A stretch of DNA of 58,539 nucleotides from Gemmataceae bacterium (GTDB lineage: Bacteria; Planctomycetota; Planctomycetia; Gemmatales; Gemmataceae), in NCBI GenBank assembly GCA_019752375.1, contig JAIEMG010000178.1, forward strand, positions 1 through 58,539, written 5' to 3'. The position numbers and the translations under genes were made by a program. Shown piece by piece: positions 17,022 through 25,223 of this stretch (within the stretch, counting starts at the first letter, position 1; every line of letters starts with the position of its first letter). The notes under the pieces are model-generated. The model did not search any database. It worked only from the letters and a program-made list of their open reading frames with translations, and had not been told where the DNA came from.

Positions 17022-18359
17022 TCACCGCCTCGCTTCGAGAGTCATGGGCAGCCCGTCGCGGGGCCGCAGGGTCATCATCGGCTCGGGGACAATCGGGTGT
17101 CCAGGCACGAGCCGCGGCCGCCACTTCTGACCGAGAGTCGTCAGGACCAGGGAAGCCTCGGTCCAGGCGAAAGGCTCGCCCACGCACTGCCGCTGCCCGC
17201 CGCCGAACGGGAAGTAGGAGTACCGCGGTCGCGCGGCCCGCGCCTCGGGCGTCATCCGCTCGGGGTCGAATTTCTCCGGGTCGGGAAACCAGGCGGGCGT
17301 GCGGTGCATGACAAACGGACTCACGATGACCGTGGTCCCGGCGGGCACCACGTAATCGCGAACCGGGTAGTCCGCGGTGGCGCGCCGCTCCAGTGAGAAG
17401 ATGGGCGGGAAAATCCGCAGCGACTCGGCGACGATCATCTCGGTGTAGCGCAGATTCGGTACGTCATCAACGGTGGGTGGGCGTCCGCCCAGCGCGTCGA
17501 TCTCCGCGTGCCAGCGGGCCTCCACTTCGGGATGTTGCGACAGCAAGTACCAGGTCCAGGTCAAGCAGCGCGCGGTGGTCTCGTGGCCGGCCATCAGGAT
17601 GGCCAGCACTTCGTTGCCGATCTCGACGTCCGCCGTGGGGCCGCCGGCTTCGTGGCTGTGGATGAGCATGCTGAGCAAGTCGCCGCGCTTCTCACCCAGT
17701 TTCCGCCTCCGGGCGATCACGTCGGCTGCGGCGGCGTGGAGCCTTTCGCTTGCCTGATGGAAGTGGCGCATCCCCGGCAACGGCAGGTGGCTGAGCGCGC
17801 CGCCGTGCGGAATGTAGCTCATCATGCCCACGTACCAGGCTGCTTCGTTGAATGCAGCGCTGAACTCCGTGGCCGAGTCCTCGATGTCCACGCCAAAAAG
17901 CGTCTGGCTGGCGATGCCCAGGGTCAAGCGCATCATTTCGTGGGCCATGTCAAGCGGTTCGTCGGCGTTCCAGCGATTGCGGGCCTGGACGGCGTGCCGA
18001 ACCATCTCGGGCGCATACTCGCGGATGTTCTCGCGCATGAAGGCGTGCTGCAACAGCCGGCGCTGGCGGCGATGGAGGTCGCCCTCGGCCGTCAGCAGGA
18101 CTTTGCCGATGACGCGTTGCGCCTCGACCATGACTTGCGCGGGCTCAAACTCCTTGGCGCGGGTGACCAGCACCTCTTCGACAAGATCGGGATGGTTGAA
18201 GAGTGCGACATGATCGAAGCCGACGCGGAAATACGTCAGGTCGCCGTGGTCTCGTGCCGTGCGCTGGAGAAAGCCCAGTGAGTCACGCAGTTGCTCCAGG
18301 AGCGCGCCGCCGGGTAAAAACGGATGCCTCGGCCCCGGGGGCAGATGCCGTTTCGACAT
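17022..18359 (-). CDS. Cytochrome P450
   Basis: A 445-residue P450 paralogous to the one just downstream. It has the hinge LPPGPRH, the I-helix motif AGHETTAR, the ESLRIFPPIF K-helix and the haem loop FGGGQRQCVG with Cys392. The start at 18359 is chosen because it begins just before the proline hinge; the longer frame adds an unrelated upstream stretch. It is the first gene of a three-gene operon. The close pairing of two CYP110-like paralogs suggests duplication followed by divergence in substrate. Confidence 0.94.
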   Translation of the reverse strand: MSKRHLPPGPRHPFLPGGALLEQLRDSLGFLQRTARDHGDLTYFRVGFDHVALFNHPDLVEEVLVTRAKEFEPAQVMVEAQRVIGKVLLTAEGDLHRRQRRLLQHAFMRENIREYAPEMVRHAVQARNRWNADEPLDMAHEMMRLTLGIASQTLFGVDIEDSATEFSAAFNEAAWYVGMMSYIPHGGALSHLPLPGMRHFHQASERLHAAAADVIARRRKLGEKRGDLLSMLIHSHEAGGPTADVEIGNEVLAILMAGHETTARCLTWTWYLLSQHPEVEARWHAEIDALGGRPPTVDDVPNLRYTEMIVAESLRIFPPIFSLERRATADYPVRDYVVPAGTTVIVSPFVMHRTPAWFPDPEKFDPERMTPEARAARPRYSYFPFGGGQRQCVGEPFAWTEASLVLTTLGQKWRPRLVPGHPIVPEPMMTLRPRDGLPMTLEARR

Positions 18360-18563
18360 GGCTATTCCTCGTCCCGTGTTGCCGCAAAAGCCATGCGGAT
18401 GAACGTATCTCGCCCCAAGCCTCCTGTCAACGGCGCCAGGGGTGGGCGCCCAACCAAGCGACCGCCGTGGCACGACGTTGCGTCAGCGGTCGCCATCCGA
18501 GCTAACAGTTCGTGCTACAGTGGCGGCCGCGCCTGCTGTAGCACTGCCGCCTGTAGCACGCCG

Positions 18564-19778
18564 CTACAGCAGCACCGGCAGGGTCTTGAGGGCCCGCATG
18601 CTTGGGTAACGGACGAACTCTACCGGGCCCGCTTCTCGCCGTAGTTTCGGAAAACGCCGCAGCAGGGTGTTGAAGACAATGCGTGCCTCGAGCCGCGCCA
18701 GTGGGGCGCCGAGACAGAAATGCGATCCCGCACCGAACGCCAGGTGGTGGTTCGGCGAACGGGTAATGTCCAGCCGATCCGGATCGGGGAATTGGGCGGG
18801 ATCGCGGTTGGCGGCGCCGAAGAGCAGCGCGACAAAGGCGCCGCGGGGGACCGTCGTCTCACCCAGGCAAAGGTCTTCCTGAGCCAGCCGCGGAGTGAGC
18901 GCAAGCTGAAGCGGAGATTCAAAGCGGAGGAACTCCTCCACGGCACTCTCCATCAGGGCCGGCGTATCGCTCAGCTTCTGCTTTTGCTCGGGATGCTGCA
19001 GGAGGCTGAGGGTGCCGGTGCCGATCAGGCTGCTGGTGGTGGCGTTGCCGGCAACCAGCAGCAGGATGGCGTTGCTGTAAAGCTCCGCATCGGTCAGACG
19101 GTCCTGCATGTCCTCGGCCTGCGCCAGCGCGCTGAGCAAGTCCTCACGCGGCTGTTGTCGTCGTTGTGCAACGAGGTCGACCAAGTACGCCACCACTTCG
19201 CGGCGGGTCGCCGCGGCGGCCATGAAGGTCTCGACCGAAGGCACGTCGCCGAGTCGGGTCATCGCTTCGATCCAGGCCTTCACTCGCTCACGGTCCTCTG
19301 GGGGTATGCCGAGCATGTCTCCGATCACGAGCAGCGGCAGCGGCTGGGCGAGGTCTTGAACCACGTCCATGCGCCCCCGAGAGACAACATTGTCCAGGAG
19401 CCGATCGACGATGCTCTGAATCCGTCCCGTCATGGCCTCCACCGCGTGGGGCGTGAATGCTTTGCTGACGAGTCCGCGCAGCCGCGTGTGGGCCGGCGGG
19501 TCGGTGTGCATCATGCCGCGGGCCATGCCATCGAAGGCATCCTGCAGCTCGGGCTGCGGAAAGGCCCGCCGCAATTGATCCGTTCCCGCGCACGAAAGCG
19601 CCGGGCTGCGCAGGGCCGCCGCCACGTCCGCATAGCGGGTCAGATACCATTTTCCGTCCGCCGCATGGTAAATGGGATGGGTGGACCGCATGCGATGGTA
19701 GGTCGGATATGGGTCGTCCAGCATGTCCGGCCCGAACAAGGCGATCGATTCGCTACCGGGGCCTTCGGCTTGAGCCAT
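18564..19778 (-). CDS. Cytochrome P450 (bacterial class I type)
   Basis: A 404-residue P450 of the typical soluble bacterial type, distinct from the two downstream. The haem loop is FGAGSHFCLGAPLAR with Cys355, and the I-helix carries VAGNATTSS, where the usual acidic residue before the Thr pair is replaced by Ala. FESPLQLALT precedes a standard ERR-triad region. The start at 19778 follows an AAGGA ribosome site; ATGs at 19814 and 19793 are also in frame. It is separated from the other P450s by about 200 bases and likely has its own promoter. Confidence 0.93.
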   Translation of the reverse strand: MAQAEGPGSESIALFGPDMLDDPYPTYHRMRSTHPIYHAADGKWYLTRYADVAAALRSPALSCAGTDQLRRAFPQPELQDAFDGMARGMMHTDPPAHTRLRGLVSKAFTPHAVEAMTGRIQSIVDRLLDNVVSRGRMDVVQDLAQPLPLLVIGDMLGIPPEDRERVKAWIEAMTRLGDVPSVETFMAAAATRREVVAYLVDLVAQRRQQPREDLLSALAQAEDMQDRLTDAELYSNAILLLVAGNATTSSLIGTGTLSLLQHPEQKQKLSDTPALMESAVEEFLRFESPLQLALTPRLAQEDLCLGETTVPRGAFVALLFGAANRDPAQFPDPDRLDITRSPNHHLAFGAGSHFCLGAPLARLEARIVFNTLLRRFPKLRREAGPVEFVRYPSMRALKTLPVLL

Positions 19779-19844
19779 GGGTGGTTCCTTCATGTACCGA
19801 TGGTGTGCATCCACGAAAGAATTCTAACCGACCAGACCGGGATA

Positions 19845-19931
19845 AGCAGTCGTCCAAGAACCAGTTCGTCGGACGGATTTCCAATCCGTCCTTGTTTGCC
19901 GGACGGATTGGAAATCCGTCCTACAAATCCA
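19845..19931. repeat. GGACGGATT palindromic repeat, copy 2
   Basis: Same family as 2172-2287 but with a single pair of arms: tag AGCAGTCGTCCAAGAA, then GTTCGTCGGACGGATTTCC, and its inverse ending in CCTACAAA. It lies between the divergent P450 and sulfotransferase genes. Confidence 0.85.
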
Positions 19932-20034
19932 GTGAACCGTCAGGGTCTGTTTCTGCCCCTCGCAGCGCACGGGCTTGTCGTCGGTCCAGACCGCTGCCAC
20001 AATGGGCCTGCGACCGCCCAGTTCGGGGAACACC

Positions 20035-21180
20035 ATGACCGATCCGTCCGTGGCGGACGAGAAGCACGACGACGCTCCGCCGCAGGCCACCGGGCAGATG
20101 CTGTGGGCCGGGCTGCCATTTACCTCCTGGCTGCGGCTGCTCATTCGCAATCGGTTTGCGGTCGACCGCCCGTTCGTGCCGGTCGCGCTGGCGAACACGG
20201 CGCTGAGCCTGACGTTCTCGGCGCTCGGCGTCATGCAGACCATGTGTTACGCCGGCCGCGTCGCCCGCACCAACCTTCACGAACCGCCGTTGTTCGTGCT
20301 GGGTGTCTGGCGCAGCGGCACCACCTTGCTGCACAACCTGCTCAGCCTCGACCCGAGGCATACGTCGCCGACCATGTACCAGTGCCTGATGCCGAACCAC
20401 TTCTTGCTCACGGAGCGGTTTGTCACCCGGCGCTTTCCGCTCCATGGCAAGCGGCCGATGGACGATGTGCTCGTCACCTGGGACCAGCCGCAAGAAGACG
20501 AATACGCCATGTGCATGATGGGCCAACCATCCTTCCATCTGAGCCTGGCGTTTCCCAACCACCCGCCCGTGAACCTGGACTACCTGGACCTGGACAGCGT
20601 GCCGCCGCGCGCCCGCGAGGCCTGGAAGCAAGCCCTGCTGCGCTTCCTGAAACGGGTCGCCTACCGCCGGCCGGGGCGGCTGGTGCTCAAGTCGCCCGAG
20701 CACACCGCCCGTATCCGCACCTTGCTGGAGCTGTTCCCCGACGCGCGCTTTGTCTACATCGTCCGCAACCCGTATGTCGTCTTCGCGTCGCTCGTCAAGA
20801 TGCTGCGTGCGGTCTATGCCCACTTCGGGCTCCAGCGGCCCCATTACGACGGGATCGAAGAGTTTGTCTTCACCACCCTGCCGAAGGTGCTGCGGAAGCT
20901 GGACGAGGGCCGCCGCCTGGTGGACCCCGCGCGGTTCCACGAGCTGCGCTACGAGGACCTGGTCGCTGACCCCGCGGGGCAGTTGCGGACGGTGTACGAC
21001 ACTCTGTCGCTGGGCGATTTCGACGTGATGCGGCCGCGGCTGGAGTCGTACCTGGCAGCGCAGGCTGGCTACCGGACGAACCGCTATGAAATGGCGCCAG
21101 GGCTGCGCGACGAGATTACGCGCCGCTGGGGCGACGTCATCCGCCGGTGCGGGTACGCCGAGGAGGCAGCGCCGTCATGA
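20035..21180 (+). CDS. Sulfotransferase family protein
   Basis: A 381-residue PAPS-dependent sulfotransferase. The 5'-phosphosulfate loop reads GVWRSGTTLLHNLL around residue 90, and the 3'-phosphate motif is RFVYIVRNPYVVFASL near residue 240. A later FHELRYEDLVADP block is typical of the family. An N-terminal hydrophobic stretch may associate with the membrane. It should transfer sulfate to a hydroxyl on a lipid, carbohydrate or small molecule. Its stop overlaps the next gene's start (ATGA), and that gene is a paralog, so both are co-translated. Confidence 0.9.
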   Translation: MTDPSVADEKHDDAPPQATGQMLWAGLPFTSWLRLLIRNRFAVDRPFVPVALANTALSLTFSALGVMQTMCYAGRVARTNLHEPPLFVLGVWRSGTTLLHNLLSLDPRHTSPTMYQCLMPNHFLLTERFVTRRFPLHGKRPMDDVLVTWDQPQEDEYAMCMMGQPSFHLSLAFPNHPPVNLDYLDLDSVPPRAREAWKQALLRFLKRVAYRRPGRLVLKSPEHTARIRTLLELFPDARFVYIVRNPYVVFASLVKMLRAVYAHFGLQRPHYDGIEEFVFTTLPKVLRKLDEGRRLVDPARFHELRYEDLVADPAGQLRTVYDTLSLGDFDVMRPRLESYLAAQAGYRTNRYEMAPGLRDEITRRWGDVIRRCGYAEEAAPS

Positions 21181-22289
21181 GCGACCCGGCACCGCCAGCG
21201 GCCAGCGGCCGGTTGATCTGGGGCGGCTTCTGCCTGTCGGCGTGGCTGCGCTTGCTGGCCCGCAACCGCTTCGACGTGGCGCCCCCGTTCCGCCGGGCGG
21301 CGCGGACCGCAACCCTGCTTTCGGCCGTCTCCTCGCTTCTGGGCGTCGCCCAGGAGATGTGTTTCGGCCGCGCCATCCGGCGAACGAAGCTCCGCGACGC
21401 CCCGATCTTCATCCTCGGCCACTGGCGCTGCGGTACGACCTTCCTGTTCGACTTGCTCAGTCGCGACGAGCGCTTCGCCTACCCGGACACCTACGAGTGC
21501 TTCTTCCCGGGCCACTTCCTGGTCAGCCGCGACTTCGTGACGCGCCGTGTTCCCCTCGGAGGCGACCGCGGCGTCGATCGCGTGCCGCTGGGCTGGGGCC
21601 AGCCGCGCGAGGACGAGTTCGCCCTCTGTGCCCTGGGCGCGCCGTCCCCGTACCTGACCGCTGCCTTTCCCAACCGACCACCCCAGTGTCCGGAGTCTCT
21701 CGACCTGCACGGCCTGTCGCCGCGCGATCGGCATGCGTGGGCACGGACCTACCATCGCTTTCTCCAGGCGCTGACGCTCAAGAAGGGCAAGCGCCTGCTG
21801 CTCAAGTGCCCTCCGCACACCGCCCGGCTGCGCGTCCTGGGCCGGCGATTCCCCGATGCCCGATTCATTCACATCGTGCGCGACCCGTTCGCGGTGATCC
21901 CCTCGACCTTGCGCCTGTGGCGAACCGTTTTCGACAGCCTGGGCCTGCAAACGCCCACGTACGCCGGCCTGGAGGACTACGTCTTCGAGAACTTCCGATG
22001 TGTCTACCAGCGACTCGATCAGGACCGCCCGGGCATTCCGGCGTCGCGCTTTCACGAGCTGCGGTATGAGGACCTGGTCGCCGGCCCCCTGGGTCAATTG
22101 CGCACCATCTACGAGCGCCTGGCACTGGAGGGCTTCGAACAGCAGCAGCCCGAGCTGACCCGTTACCTGGCAACCCTGCGCGACTACGAACCGAACCGGC
22201 ACCAGCTCAGCCCCGAGCTGCGCGCGGGCATCCAGCGTCACTGCGGCGACGTGTTGCGCCGCTACGGATACCGGTCCGATGCAAAGTAG
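21177..22289 (+). CDS. Sulfotransferase family protein (paralog)
   Basis: A 370-residue paralog of the preceding protein, aligned along its length. The phosphosulfate loop is GHWRCGTTFLFDLL, the 3'-phosphate motif RFIHIVRDPFAVIPS, and FHELRYEDLVAGP is conserved. The ATG at 21177 sits in the ATGA overlap with the upstream stop. The two enzymes may act on different sites of one molecule, or form a heteromer; both are guesses. Coding ends shortly before a palindromic repeat. Confidence 0.9.
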   Translation: MSDPAPPAASGRLIWGGFCLSAWLRLLARNRFDVAPPFRRAARTATLLSAVSSLLGVAQEMCFGRAIRRTKLRDAPIFILGHWRCGTTFLFDLLSRDERFAYPDTYECFFPGHFLVSRDFVTRRVPLGGDRGVDRVPLGWGQPREDEFALCALGAPSPYLTAAFPNRPPQCPESLDLHGLSPRDRHAWARTYHRFLQALTLKKGKRLLLKCPPHTARLRVLGRRFPDARFIHIVRDPFAVIPSTLRLWRTVFDSLGLQTPTYAGLEDYVFENFRCVYQRLDQDRPGIPASRFHELRYEDLVAGPLGQLRTIYERLALEGFEQQQPELTRYLATLRDYEPNRHQLSPELRAGIQRHCGDVLRRYGYRSDAK

Positions 22290-22300
22290 GTAGCGTCTCG

Positions 22301-22374
22301 GGGTGCAAACCCGTTTCTGCACGCTTGTGAGTGCGGTCGTTCGCCCGAGCGTCGAGCGGGTTTGCATCCCGCGG
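22301..22374. repeat. GGGTGCAAACCCG repeat, copy 2
   Basis: GGGTGCAAACCCGTTTCTGC, then CACTTGTGAGTGCGG-like and TTCGCCCGAGCG sequence, is the reverse complement of the unit at 14661-14713. The end, GCGGGTTTGCATCCCGC, is itself palindromic. Confidence 0.75.
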
Positions 22375-22481
22375 CTGTTGCATGGTTGATTTGCGATCGA
22401 CGAAGGAGTAGCCTCAGGCCGAACGCCAATGCCGGCGCACGCGCATTGGCCCCACCCTCCTCCGCAATCCTTGGTGCAGCA

Positions 22482-23603
22482 ATGCCATTGAGCCGCATCC
22501 TCTTCGTCCAACGCTGGACCTGGTTCACCCTGGTGCTTTTCTCCGCCTTCGTGGACCGCATGCAGGCGGCCGAGTCGGCGCGGAAAGCGGAGAACGTCCT
22601 CGTGGTGACCCTGGACGGTTTGCGCTGGCAGGAGATCTTCGGCGGGGCCGATGAAGTGCTGCTGCACGAGAAGCAAGGCGTCAAGGACCTGCCCGATCTG
22701 AAGCGGCGCTACTGGAAAGACACCGCCGCGGCCCGGCGCGAGGCCTTGATGCCGTTTCTGTGGGGGACCGTCGTCAAGCAAGGGCAACTATTCGGCAACC
22801 CGACGCGCCAGGCTGCGGCACGCAGCACGAATGGGCTGAAGTTTTCCTACCCCGGTTACAGCGAGCTATTCTGCGGACTGGTCGACCCGCGCATCGATTC
22901 CAATGCGAAAAAGGACAACCCGAACCTTTCCGTGCTGGAGTACCTCAACGATCGACCGGGCTTTCGCGGTCGGGTCGAGGCGGTTTGCACCTGGGATGTA
23001 TTCCCATCGATCTTCCGCGTCAAGCAGAGCGGATTGCCGGTCCATGCGGGTTGGGAACCGCTCAAGGGCGAGAAGCTGACGGACCGCGAACGCCACGTGA
23101 ACGAGTGGCTGGAACGGATGCCTCGCTACTGGAAGGACAACAGCTTCGACGTGTTCGCCATGGAAGCGGCCCGCTCCGCGGTAGAGCGACGAAAACCGCG
23201 CGTGCTGTACATCGGCCTGGGTGAGACGGACGAGTGGGGGCATGGTCGACGTTACGACCTCTATCTGGATGCAGCACACAAGGCCGACCGCTTTCTGGCC
23301 GAGACCTGGCGGATGCTGCAAGAGTTGCCCCAGTACAAGGACAAGACCGCACTGATCGTGACGACCGACCATGGCCGCGGTTCGACGCGCGAGGACTGGA
23401 CCGACCACGGCAAGAACGTGCCGGGCGCGGAATTCGTGTGGATTGCAGTGATGGGGCCGGACACGCCGTCGCTGGGGGACCGCGAGAATGTGAATGCAAC
23501 TCAAACCCAGGTCGCCGCGACCATCGCCGCCCTGATCGGGCAGGATTTCAACGCGGCGAGCAAACAGGCCGCCAAGCCGCTGCCCGTCTTCGCCGCGGAA
23601 TGA
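22482..23603 (+). CDS. Alkaline-phosphatase-superfamily protein (phosphodiesterase-like)
   Basis: A 373-residue exported protein. A signal sequence precedes AENVLVVTLDGLRW with a metal ligand Asp45; the candidate nucleophile region is KFSYPGYSELFCG, and further ligands appear in GLGETDEWGH and TTDHGRG with a following DHGKN. These match the metal-dependent alkaline phosphatase/sulfatase/phosphodiesterase fold. The substrate class (phosphate, phosphodiester or sulfate ester) cannot be decided here. The location after two sulfotransferases is suggestive, but the 190-base gap with a repeat argues against one operon. Confidence 0.82.
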   Translation: MPLSRILFVQRWTWFTLVLFSAFVDRMQAAESARKAENVLVVTLDGLRWQEIFGGADEVLLHEKQGVKDLPDLKRRYWKDTAAARREALMPFLWGTVVKQGQLFGNPTRQAAARSTNGLKFSYPGYSELFCGLVDPRIDSNAKKDNPNLSVLEYLNDRPGFRGRVEAVCTWDVFPSIFRVKQSGLPVHAGWEPLKGEKLTDRERHVNEWLERMPRYWKDNSFDVFAMEAARSAVERRKPRVLYIGLGETDEWGHGRRYDLYLDAAHKADRFLAETWRMLQELPQYKDKTALIVTTDHGRGSTREDWTDHGKNVPGAEFVWIAVMGPDTPSLGDRENVNATQTQVAATIAALIGQDFNAASKQAAKPLPVFAAE

Positions 23604-23651
23604 GCGAGCATTCGGAGTAGATAGTTTCCATGGGCGCTTGCCACTACTTGT

Positions 23652-23850
23652 AGCCGCAGGCTTTAGCCTGCGGTGTGAGTGTACCGCTCCTGCGACGCCA
23701 TTCCGCAGGCTGAAGCCCAATACCGTTCAATTAGGAGCAAGTGTTCAGTAACTGCCGGCCATGAAATAAGGACTTACGTTCGCGCCATGACCAGAATCGA
23801 GTGAACATTTGCTCCTAATTGAACGGTATTGGGCTGAAGCCTGCGGCTAC
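23652..23850. repeat. CCGCAGGCTTCAGCCTGCGG repeat, copy 2, interrupted
   Basis: GTAGCCGCAGGCTTTAGCC at 23651 pairs with TCCGCAGGCTGAAGC at 23702 and its continuation after 23840. The right arm is split by the 116-base element described next. Downstream, GCGGCTACAGACGTCGCGCG and AGCGCTGTAG (to about 23890) match the outer arm of the copy at 41802-41964. Confidence 0.85.
23717..23832. mobile_element. 116-bp MITE-like element, copy A
   Basis: The element begins CCAATACCGTTCAATTAGGA and ends with the reverse complement. The terminal inverted repeats are 31 bases long with one mismatch. The interior of about 54 bases has no coding capacity. It is flanked on both sides by GCTGAAGC, which looks like an 8-base target duplication (a 10-base GGCTGAAGCC is an equally possible reading because the sequence is palindromic). 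A second copy at 51606-51721 is identical at 115 of 116 positions in inverted orientation. No transposase is present in the window. Confidence 0.85.
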
Positions 23851-23918
23851 AGACGTCGCGCGGATCCTTTCACGGAATGTAGCGCTGTAGAATTGGGCGA
23901 GCAACAGGAGAGTACTCC

Positions 23919-23970
23919 CGTGGCACGGACATTTCTGTCCGTGCAATCGCCAAACGGCACGGACAGAAAT
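23919..23970. repeat. GGCACGGACATTTCTGTCCGTGC repeat, copy 2 (truncated)
   Basis: The left arm GTGGCACGGACATTTCTGTC is intact, but the right arm stops at GGCACGGACAGAAATG, so the outer part of the inverted repeat is lost compared with 10336-10399. It lies just past the stop of the thioredoxin-like gene. Confidence 0.8.
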
Positions 23971-24002
23971 GCGGTGACCGCGCTGAAGTCGATGCCCTTC
24001 TG

Positions 24003-25187
24003 CTATGGCCGTTTATATTCCACCTGCGTTGTCGTTTGGCCCTTGATGTAGGACAGTCGGATCTGGGCCGCTTCCGCCTGGCGTGTGCCGGGGAACTGCT
24101 GCACCACGCGTTCCAGGCAGAGGACAGCCTGTTGCGGCTGGCCCTTGCGAACCCAGGTCTCGGCCAGCGACAGGTAGAGGAGGCCAAGCCGATCGCTCAG
24201 GCTGTCGCAGGCTGCCCGCATCCAGTCGGGGTTGTTCTTGATCTCGCTGGCCAGCTGCATGGCCTCGGTCCCTTCCGCCAGGTCGCCGTAGCTGGCCGCC
24301 AGGACTTCGCAACGATCCAGACAGCACAGGTACTGCTGCGTCCGGTAGTCTTCGCGTGCCTGAGCGAGCAGTTCGCGCGCCCGCCGGGCCCGCACCTGGT
24401 TCTTGATCTCCGGTTTGCTGGCGATTGTGGACAGCAGCTGGCCGGCCTCGCCCGCGGCCTGGGTTCCGGGGAAAGTCTTGACCAGTTCGGTCAGTGCCTG
24501 GGCGGCCTCGGTCGCCTGGCCCTTGTCGTCGAGCTTCTTGGCGCGCGCCAGCCGGCCGGCGGCTTGCTGTTCCACTTCCTGGAGCACTTGCCGGGCCTTC
24601 ACCTGGACCTGGCGATCCTTGCCGTCCTCGATCACGCCTTTGAGCAGAGCGACGGCGCGAGCGTAATCGCTGCCGGCCACGGCCTTGCCGGCTTCCTTGA
24701 AGTCGCGCAGCATCCAGTCGGGTTCGCTGATGCCGGCAAGGGCACGCTGGAGCACCTCCGCGAATGGCCCTGCTTCCTTGAAGCCGACCACGGTGTCGAG
24801 GATCTTGCCGTCGGAGCTGGCGACGACAACGGTCGGATAACTTTGAATGTGAAGCTGAGCGGCGAGAGATGCTTCGCGCTCGGCGTCGATTTTGAGCGGA
24901 ATGAAGCGGTCGTTCAAGGCACTGACCACGGCGGGATCGCGGAACGTCGAGGCGTCGAGGCGTTTACACCAGAAGCAATTCTCGGTGCCGAAATCGATGA
25001 CGAGCGGCCGATTCTTTTCCTCCGCTTCCTTGCGGGCCGTGTTGTAATCGTGGCGCCACTGCACCTCTTGACCGTGAGCCGCGGAGGGGGCGACGCACAC
25101 CGCCAGCACAAACAGGAATCCGTGCCAGGGCCGCCGGCCCGGGCGAACGGCGCCGGTTGGAAGGGATGCCTCGCTCCAATCGCTCAT
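24003..25187 (-). CDS. Thioredoxin-like protein with TPR-type repeats
   Basis: A 394-residue exported or membrane-tethered protein. An N-terminal hydrophobic segment (residues 22-38, ending at AAHGQ) is followed by a thioredoxin fold with active-site ENCFWCKRL (Cys71 and Cys74) and the cis-Pro motif SYPTVVV. The second half, from about residue 170, is helical with TPR-like units such as GQPQQAVLCLERVVQQFPGT. The CFWC motif resembles DUF255/thiol-disulfide reductases. A role in periplasmic thiol chemistry is inferred. The XerC-type gene lies 36 bases upstream in the same direction. Confidence 0.83.
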   Translation of the reverse strand: MSDWSEASLPTGAVRPGRRPWHGFLFVLAVCVAPSAAHGQEVQWRHDYNTARKEAEEKNRPLVIDFGTENCFWCKRLDASTFRDPAVVSALNDRFIPLKIDAEREASLAAQLHIQSYPTVVVASSDGKILDTVVGFKEAGPFAEVLQRALAGISEPDWMLRDFKEAGKAVAGSDYARAVALLKGVIEDGKDRQVQVKARQVLQEVEQQAAGRLARAKKLDDKGQATEAAQALTELVKTFPGTQAAGEAGQLLSTIASKPEIKNQVRARRARELLAQAREDYRTQQYLCCLDRCEVLAASYGDLAEGTEAMQLASEIKNNPDWMRAACDSLSDRLGLLYLSLAETWVRKGQPQQAVLCLERVVQQFPGTRQAEAAQIRLSYIKGQTTTQVEYKRP

Positions 25188-25223
25188 GGACGTATCTCCC
25201 GATTCGAGGTCCTCGGCTACCGG

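Noticed and set aside
18720-20969. Long plus-strand open frame of 749 codons
   Set aside because: It lies antisense to a clear P450 and in another frame of a clear sulfotransferase; composition matches a GC-rich shadow.
21084-22787. Minus-strand open frame of 567 codons
   Set aside because: Antisense to the second sulfotransferase and the AP-superfamily gene; no recognisable domain.
14754-23603. Classical secondary-metabolite gene cluster
   Set aside because: No PKS, NRPS, terpene cyclase or transporter gene accompanies the P450s and sulfotransferases, so only a small modification pathway is proposed.
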